The position numbers and the translations under genes are program-made. DNA of 64,000 bases. It comes from Proteiniphilum sp. X52. GTDB lineage: Bacteria; Bacteroidota; Bacteroidia; Bacteroidales; Dysgonomonadaceae. How positions within the stretch are numbered: position 1 is the first letter of the stretch; every line of letters starts with the position of its first letter. The DNA is taken from the NCBI RefSeq assembly GCF_003712195.1, contig NZ_RDSD01000001.1, positions 310,001 through 374,000 of the forward strand, given 5' to 3'. A model generated the notes under the pieces. The model had not been told where the DNA came from, did no database searches, and saw only the letters and a list, made by a program, of their open reading frames with translations. Below are positions 60,525-64,000 of this stretch, piece after piece.

Positions 60525-60550
60525 ACTTCGTGAAAAAAAAAAGTTTGACC

Positions 60551-61078
60551 TTACAGTTTGAGCTTTTGCATGATCAATGCGTGGTAAAATGAATCTTCCG
60601 AAGAAAGCCACTCTTCCAACAGCCCTGTCTGCCGGTAACCCGTCTTAGCGAACAAACCGATACTACTATTGTTTTTTTCGGGAATGATCGCGTAGAGCTG
60701 TCTCAGATTCAGGAACCGGAACGCATAATCTTCCAGCAGCATGAGTGCTTGCCCCGCATAGCCTTTACGCCGGTGTTTGCCGTCAATCAATATCCCCACA
60801 CCGGCTCTTCGGTGAAACGGATCAAAATCATACAGGTCGACGGCACCGATGCATTCGTCGGTTTCCCTGAGTGTTACCATCAGCCGTAACTGTTTGTCCA
60901 CATATATGTCATGCTTATAATCGATCAGATATTGTTTGATGGAGTACCGGGAAAAAGGGACAATAGAGGCGCCGTTTTGCCAAAGGGCCGTGTCGTTCTC
61001 CCAGGCATAAAGCAAATCCAGATCCTCCGGTTCGGGAGCACGGAGGCTGAGAATATTATTTTCCAGGAACCTGTTCAT
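60551..61078 (-). CDS. GNAT family N-acetyltransferase
   Basis: 175 residues. Opens with MNRFLENNILSLRAPEPEDL in the RimJ/RimL-like manner, then RLMVTLRETDECIGAVDLYD (beta4), RAGVGILIDGKHRRKGYAGQ with the acetyl-CoA loop (R/Q-x-x-G-x-A), and LRQLYAIIPEKNNSSIGLFA (Asn after beta-6) followed by KTGYRQTGLLEEW. The substrate is unknown; possibly a small amine or protein N-terminus. ATG at 61078 overlaps the preceding membrane-protein gene by 23 bp, so translation may be coupled. The longer frame to 61318 is a shadow. Confidence 0.87.
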   Translation of the reverse strand: MNRFLENNILSLRAPEPEDLDLLYAWENDTALWQNGASIVPFSRYSIKQYLIDYKHDIYVDKQLRLMVTLRETDECIGAVDLYDFDPFHRRAGVGILIDGKHRRKGYAGQALMLLEDYAFRFLNLRQLYAIIPEKNNSSIGLFAKTGYRQTGLLEEWLSSEDSFYHALIMQKLKL

Positions 61079-61700
61079 TTTCCGGATATTTATATTGGAT
61101 GGGTTCTGCGATATCTTCTCTATCCTCAAATCGTTTTCCCTGCTTTTCTCCGGCTTTTCCGTCATCGATCCGGCTGTGATCCCCGTAAGACAGATTTGGG
61201 TGTAATTGTTCTTCTTGTCGTTGTTGTTCTTCTTCTTTCCCCGGCGAACCTTGTTTTGCGGGCGTTTCAGTGAGGTTTTCCAACTCTTGGTATGATGGTT
61301 TGCAAAAGAGAAAAACAATAAACAATACTACCGTAAACCAGAAAAAATTCATATTCCGCGAAAGGATAAACAGGATAATATGCGTCAGCGTCACCGCGCT
61401 GATAGTGTACAGACGCATGAAAGAGGCATTTTTATATTTTTCGGTGGCTCTCTTGGTTTCTGCGGGACGAGGCATTTTCTTTAATTGATGGGCGAAAAAT
61501 TTCAGTGAGGAGGGGATGGCTATGATAGAGATCATGATGGCATATCTCTCAGTCGTGACGCTAATGACCTCTCCATTGGCAAAGAATGGAATCAGGCTAG
61601 ATATGGCAAGCAGGAAAATAGTCGCCAGCAGGATGATATTTCCATAATAATGCCCTTTCAAGAGCCTTATGGTTTTCTCCATTGTATTCACGTTTTTCAT
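61056..61700 (-). CDS. Hypothetical membrane protein
   Basis: 214 residues, no recognised family. Hydrophobic segments near residues 20-40 (NIILLATIFLLAISSLIPFF), 50-67 (ERYAIMISIIAIPSSLKFF), 92-115 (LYTISAVTLTHIILFILS) and 118-131 (FFWFTVVLFIVFLF). The last 80 residues are hydrophilic, rich in Glu, Gln and Lys. The first ATG is 61700; an ATG at 61682 is also possible. It sits between recR (44 bp before it) and the GNAT gene, with which it overlaps by 23 bp. The overlap and orientation support a real gene. Confidence 0.65.
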   Translation of the reverse strand: MKNVNTMEKTIRLLKGHYYGNIILLATIFLLAISSLIPFFANGEVISVTTERYAIMISIIAIPSSLKFFAHQLKKMPRPAETKRATEKYKNASFMRLYTISAVTLTHIILFILSRNMNFFWFTVVLFIVFLFCKPSYQELENLTETPAKQGSPGKEEEQQRQEEQLHPNLSYGDHSRIDDGKAGEKQGKRFEDREDIAEPIQYKYPENEQVPGK

Positions 61701-61744
61701 ATTATTTCCCTTTTTTCATCATTACATCGACTTACCTGCTCGTT

Positions 61745-62377
61745 TCATTTTGAAACAAGTTTATAGGATTCATCAAACGGCGTCCGGTTCAAAATGGAGC
61801 GGCCCAGTGTCACCTCATCGGCATACTCGATCTCATCGCCGATGGATACCCCTCTGGCTATAATGCTCACTGTTACCCCATAAGGCTGAAGCTTGCGGTA
61901 GATGTAAAAATTGGTGGTGTCGCCCTCCATGGTCGCGCTGAGGGCAAGAATCACCTCCCGGACTTCGCCCGATTTCACCCTCTCTTCGAGACTGGCTATT
62001 TCCAGATCGGACGGGCCGATACCGTCGATAGGGGAGATGATACCCCCTAAGACATGGTAAAGGCCGCCAAATTGCACTGTTCTCTCAATGGCCATTACCT
62101 CCTTTACATTCTCCACCACGCAGATCAAAGAACGGTCTCGGGATTGGTCACTGCAAATATTGCATACCTGGGTATCGGAAATGTTATGACAGACAGCACA
62201 ATATTTAATCTCCCGCTTCAATTTCAGCATGGTGCCGGCAAAGTTGGCTACCCTGTCTTCATCCTGACGTAACAGATGAAGTACCAGTCTCAATGCTGAT
62301 TTTCTACCAATCCCGGGAAGATTGGCAAATTCATTGACTGCATTTTCGAGTAATACGGATGGATAAGGACTGTTCAT
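61745..62377 (-). CDS. recR: Recombination protein RecR
   Basis: DNA-repair clamp protein of the RecFOR pathway. 210 residues: helix-hairpin-helix [20 protein letters not shown], zinc finger with CAVCHN and CNICSD, Toprim domain with [15 protein letters not shown] and GISPI-type [10 protein letters not shown], and a C-terminal [19 protein letters not shown]. RecO and RecF are not in the window. It has a promoter box 24 bp upstream and leads the small operon recR-membrane protein-GNAT-sua5. Confidence 0.95.
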   Translation of the reverse strand: MNSPYPSVLLENAVNEFANLPGIGRKSALRLVLHLLRQDEDRVANFAGTMLKLKREIKYCAVCHNISDTQVCNICSDQSRDRSLICVVENVKEVMAIERTVQFGGLYHVLGGIISPIDGIGPSDLEIASLEERVKSGEVREVILALSATMEGDTTNFYIYRKLQPYGVTVSIIARGVSIGDEIEYADEVTLGRSILNRTPFDESYKLVSK

Positions 62378-62400
62378 TTACCTAACATTTTCGAGTGGCA

Positions 62401-62408
62401 CAAAGATA
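62401..62408 (-). promoter_or_regulatory. -7 box for recR
   Basis: The reverse strand reads TATCTTTGTG, a perfect match 24 bp upstream of the recR ATG, implying a leader of about 17 nt. Confidence 0.5.
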
Positions 62409-62508
62409 CGATGATTCAATTTATCGGACAAATAACTTTTAAAGAGCGGAAAATAGAATCATCGCGGATTTTTTATTCCGATTTCGTTTTTTGTTAGATA
62501 TAAGTTTG

Positions 62509-62516
62509 TAAATTTG
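62509..62516 (+). promoter_or_regulatory. -7 box for serA
   Basis: TAAATTTGC matches TAnnTTTG, about 104 bp before the serA ATG at 62620. A TTG at 62491 lies 15 bp upstream, somewhat closer than the usual spacing for a -33 element. Confidence 0.5.
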
Positions 62517-62619
62517 CACTTCTTAATTACAAAGTGATAATTAAAAAAAGTGTATAAAAAGCCCTGCTTTGAGGGAATCGGTCGAGTATCCGGTGAATTT
62601 TTATAAACAAAGGATGAAT

Positions 62620-63546
62620 ATGAAAGTACTTTTGGCAACGAGTAAGCCATTCGCTTTACCTGCTGTGCAGGGGATTCAGCATATTATAGAATGTGCGGGT
62701 CATCAGTTCGCGAAGTTAGAGAAGTATGAGGAGGAAAGCCAGTTGCTTGATGCTGTGAAGGACGTGGATGCTTTGATCATACGAAGCGATATTGTCAACC
62801 GGAATGTGATGAAAGCTGCCCCCAATCTGAAAATAATTGTCAGGGCCGGGGCAGGATACGATAATGTGGATTTGGAAGCCGCTACCGATTGCGGTATCTG
62901 TGTAATGAACACTCCCGGACAGAATGCCAATGCTGTGGCTGAGCTTGTTTTCGGAATGATGATTTATGCCCAACGTAACCATTTCGATGGTTCGGTAGGA
63001 CGTGAGTTGACTCGCCGGCGGCTGGGTTTATATGCTTTCGGGAACGTGGCCAAGATGGTGGCCAAGATAGCGAGAGGCTTCGATATGCCGGTGTATGCTT
63101 TTTCACCTACCCTTACGCATGATGACTTGCGTAAAGAAGGGGAATACGGAGTGATTACCGCATATACTAATAAAGAATTGTTTCAGAATAGCGATTTTGT
63201 TTCTCTCCATATGCCTTTGCTGGAAGAAACACGTTACTGTGTGGATTATTCCCTCTTATCCCTGATGCCGCAAGATGGGCTTCTCATCAATACAGCACGG
63301 AAGGAGTTGGTGGTGGAAGACGATTTGATCCGTATCATGGAAGAACGCCCGGATTTCCAATATGTTACCGATATCAAACCCGATAAACATCAGGAATTTC
63401 TGGAAAAATTCCCGAGACGTTATTTTACTACACCAAAAAAATTGGGTGCGCAAACTATGGATGCCAATAAAAATGCGGGTTTAGCTGCCGCCAATCAGAT
63501 TGTGGCGTACTTCCAGAATGGAGATGAACGTTTCAGGGTAAATTGA
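62620..63546 (+). CDS. serA: D-3-phosphoglycerate dehydrogenase
   Basis: First step of serine synthesis, 3-phosphoglycerate to 3-phosphohydroxypyruvate. 308 residues, without an ACT regulatory domain, so probably not serine-inhibited in the E. coli manner. Features: VLLATSKPFALPAVQGIQHI at the start, IVRAGAGYDNVDLEAATD, CVMNTPGQNANAVAELVFGM, NVAKMVAKIARGFDMPVYAF at the cofactor fold, DFVSLHMPLLEETRYCVDYS and INTARKELV. The usual GxGxxG dinucleotide loop reads FGNVAKM here, slightly atypical. ATG 62620 is the family-like start; 62614 and 62569 are also in frame. serC follows, so the pair forms a serine unit. Confidence 0.92.
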   Translation: MKVLLATSKPFALPAVQGIQHIIECAGHQFAKLEKYEEESQLLDAVKDVDALIIRSDIVNRNVMKAAPNLKIIVRAGAGYDNVDLEAATDCGICVMNTPGQNANAVAELVFGMMIYAQRNHFDGSVGRELTRRRLGLYAFGNVAKMVAKIARGFDMPVYAFSPTLTHDDLRKEGEYGVITAYTNKELFQNSDFVSLHMPLLEETRYCVDYSLLSLMPQDGLLINTARKELVVEDDLIRIMEERPDFQYVTDIKPDKHQEFLEKFPRRYFTTPKKLGAQTMDANKNAGLAAANQIVAYFQNGDERFRVN

Positions 63547-63580
63547 GGAATTCTGAGAGTGGAAAAATGACCGGAGGGCT

Positions 63581-63636
63581 CAGTTCCCAGTTCCCAGTTC
63601 CCAGTTCTCAGTTCTCAGTTCTAAGTTCTAAATTCT
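63581..63636 (+). repeat. Heptamer array CAGTTCC/AAGTTCT upstream of serC
   Basis: Eight in-phase 7-bp units (three CAGTTCC, three CAGTTCT, then AAGTTCT and AAATTCT) end 27 bp before the serC ATG. The word is in the sense direction of serC, as at gldL and fmt. Confidence 0.85.
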
Positions 63637-63663
63637 AATCTCATAATTCAAAAATATAACCGT

Positions 63664-64000
63664 ATGCAGAAGTATAATTTTAATGCCGGTCCGTGCGTGC
63701 TTCCCCGGCCGGCAGTGGAGTCAGCCATTGAAGCGATACGCAATTTCGACAATACCGGAATAGGTATTCTGGAAATTTCGCATCGTACTCCGGGATGGGA
63801 GCGGATCATGAAAGAGACGGCAGATCTGTGGAAGGAATTGCTCAATATTCCTGATAATTATCGGGTGCTTTTGCTTGGCGGAGGTGCCAGCACCCAGTTT
63901 TTTATGGTTCCTGCCAACCTGATGAGGAAGAAAGCAGCTTATCTGCAAACCGGCACCTGGGCTAAAAAGGCCATCAAAGAAGCGAAATTTTACGGTGAGG
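63664..64000 (+). CDS. serC: Phosphoserine aminotransferase (3' end outside window)
   Basis: Second step of serine synthesis. 112 codons visible, open to the right edge. Signatures are YNFNAGPCVLPRPAVESA, GIGILEISHRTPGWERIM and VLLLGGGASTQFFMVPANLM with the PLP-phosphate loop GGGAST, then LQTGTWAKKAIKEAKFYGE. The PLP lysine lies beyond the window. Start ATG at 63664 matches family N-termini (MKKYNFNAGP). It follows serA by 117 bp. Confidence 0.95.
   Translation, partial: MQKYNFNAGPCVLPRPAVESAIEAIRNFDNTGIGILEISHRTPGWERIMKETADLWKELLNIPDNYRVLLLGGGASTQFFMVPANLMRKKAAYLQTGTWAKKAIKEAKFYGE

Overview
The window is chromosomal DNA of an anaerobic Bacteroidetes bacterium, most likely order Bacteroidales and plausibly family Dysgonomonadaceae (Proteiniphilum/Petrimonas-like). 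The family assignment is inference. Supporting signs are the type IX secretion core porP-gldK-gldL-gldM-gldN, a short Bacteroidetes RpoD, a MurF-alanine racemase fusion, DUF4834, DUF5063, DUF3078 and GSCFA proteins, pyruvate:ferredoxin oxidoreductase, repeated TAnnTTTG promoter -7 boxes, and the near absence of Shine-Dalgarno sequences. No tRNA, rRNA, CRISPR array, insertion sequence or phage gene was recognised.

Layout. 1-8 kb: 5' part of pgk, asparaginase ansA, then a trehalose/osmotic block (GH15 glycosidase convergent with mscS and an OtsA-OtsB fusion). 8.4-17.9 kb: nifJ, aroQ, pyk, an O-methyltransferase, rbfA, a LolC/E-type permease and ugd, all forward. 18-24.4 kb, reverse: the T9SS core. 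24.4-29.1 kb, reverse: a four-gene operon that I read as sulfonolipid (capnine) synthesis: an AOS-family PLP acyltransferase, a threonine-synthase-like PLP enzyme (probable cysteate synthase), an SDR reductase and an unexplained VOC protein. It runs to within 53 bp of porP. 29.3-31.1 kb: DUF4834 and the phosphatidylethanolamine pair pssA-psd. 31.2-38.5 kb, reverse: cvpA-like, murI, ompH/skp, infB, nusA, rimP. 38.8-45.1 kb, forward: DUF5063, a 3'-5' exonuclease, an RlmI-like methyltransferase, a candidate small RNA, GSCFA, murF-alr. 45.2-54.7 kb, reverse: ompA-like, rpoD, htrA, then lemA-TPM-TPM-miaA-lysA-glycosyltransferase. 55.1-64 kb: DUF3078, fmt, a ClC channel, sua5, GNAT, a membrane protein, recR, then forward serA and the 5' part of serC.

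How the genes fit together. Most are housekeeping: glycolysis (pgk, pyk, nifJ), serine and lysine synthesis, translation and cell wall. The stretch from about 18 to 31 kb is an envelope block in which sulfonolipid synthesis, PE synthesis and the T9SS/gliding machinery lie side by side on one strand. Sulfonolipids have long been linked to gliding in Cytophaga-type bacteria, so this adjacency is the most interesting biology in the window.

Non-coding structure is also notable. Intergenic gaps carry degenerate 7-8 bp tandem word arrays, often just upstream of start codons, with the same word in the same sense upstream of gldL, fmt and serC. There is also a 16-bp minisatellite before fmt, a dispersed element near nifJ and clcA, a promoter-terminator pair bounding an RNA of about 70 nt at 41.3 kb, and a promoter-terminator leader ahead of rimP-nusA-infB that could be an attenuator.

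Limits: all identifications come from reading motifs and family resemblance. No database search, structure prediction or alignment was run.
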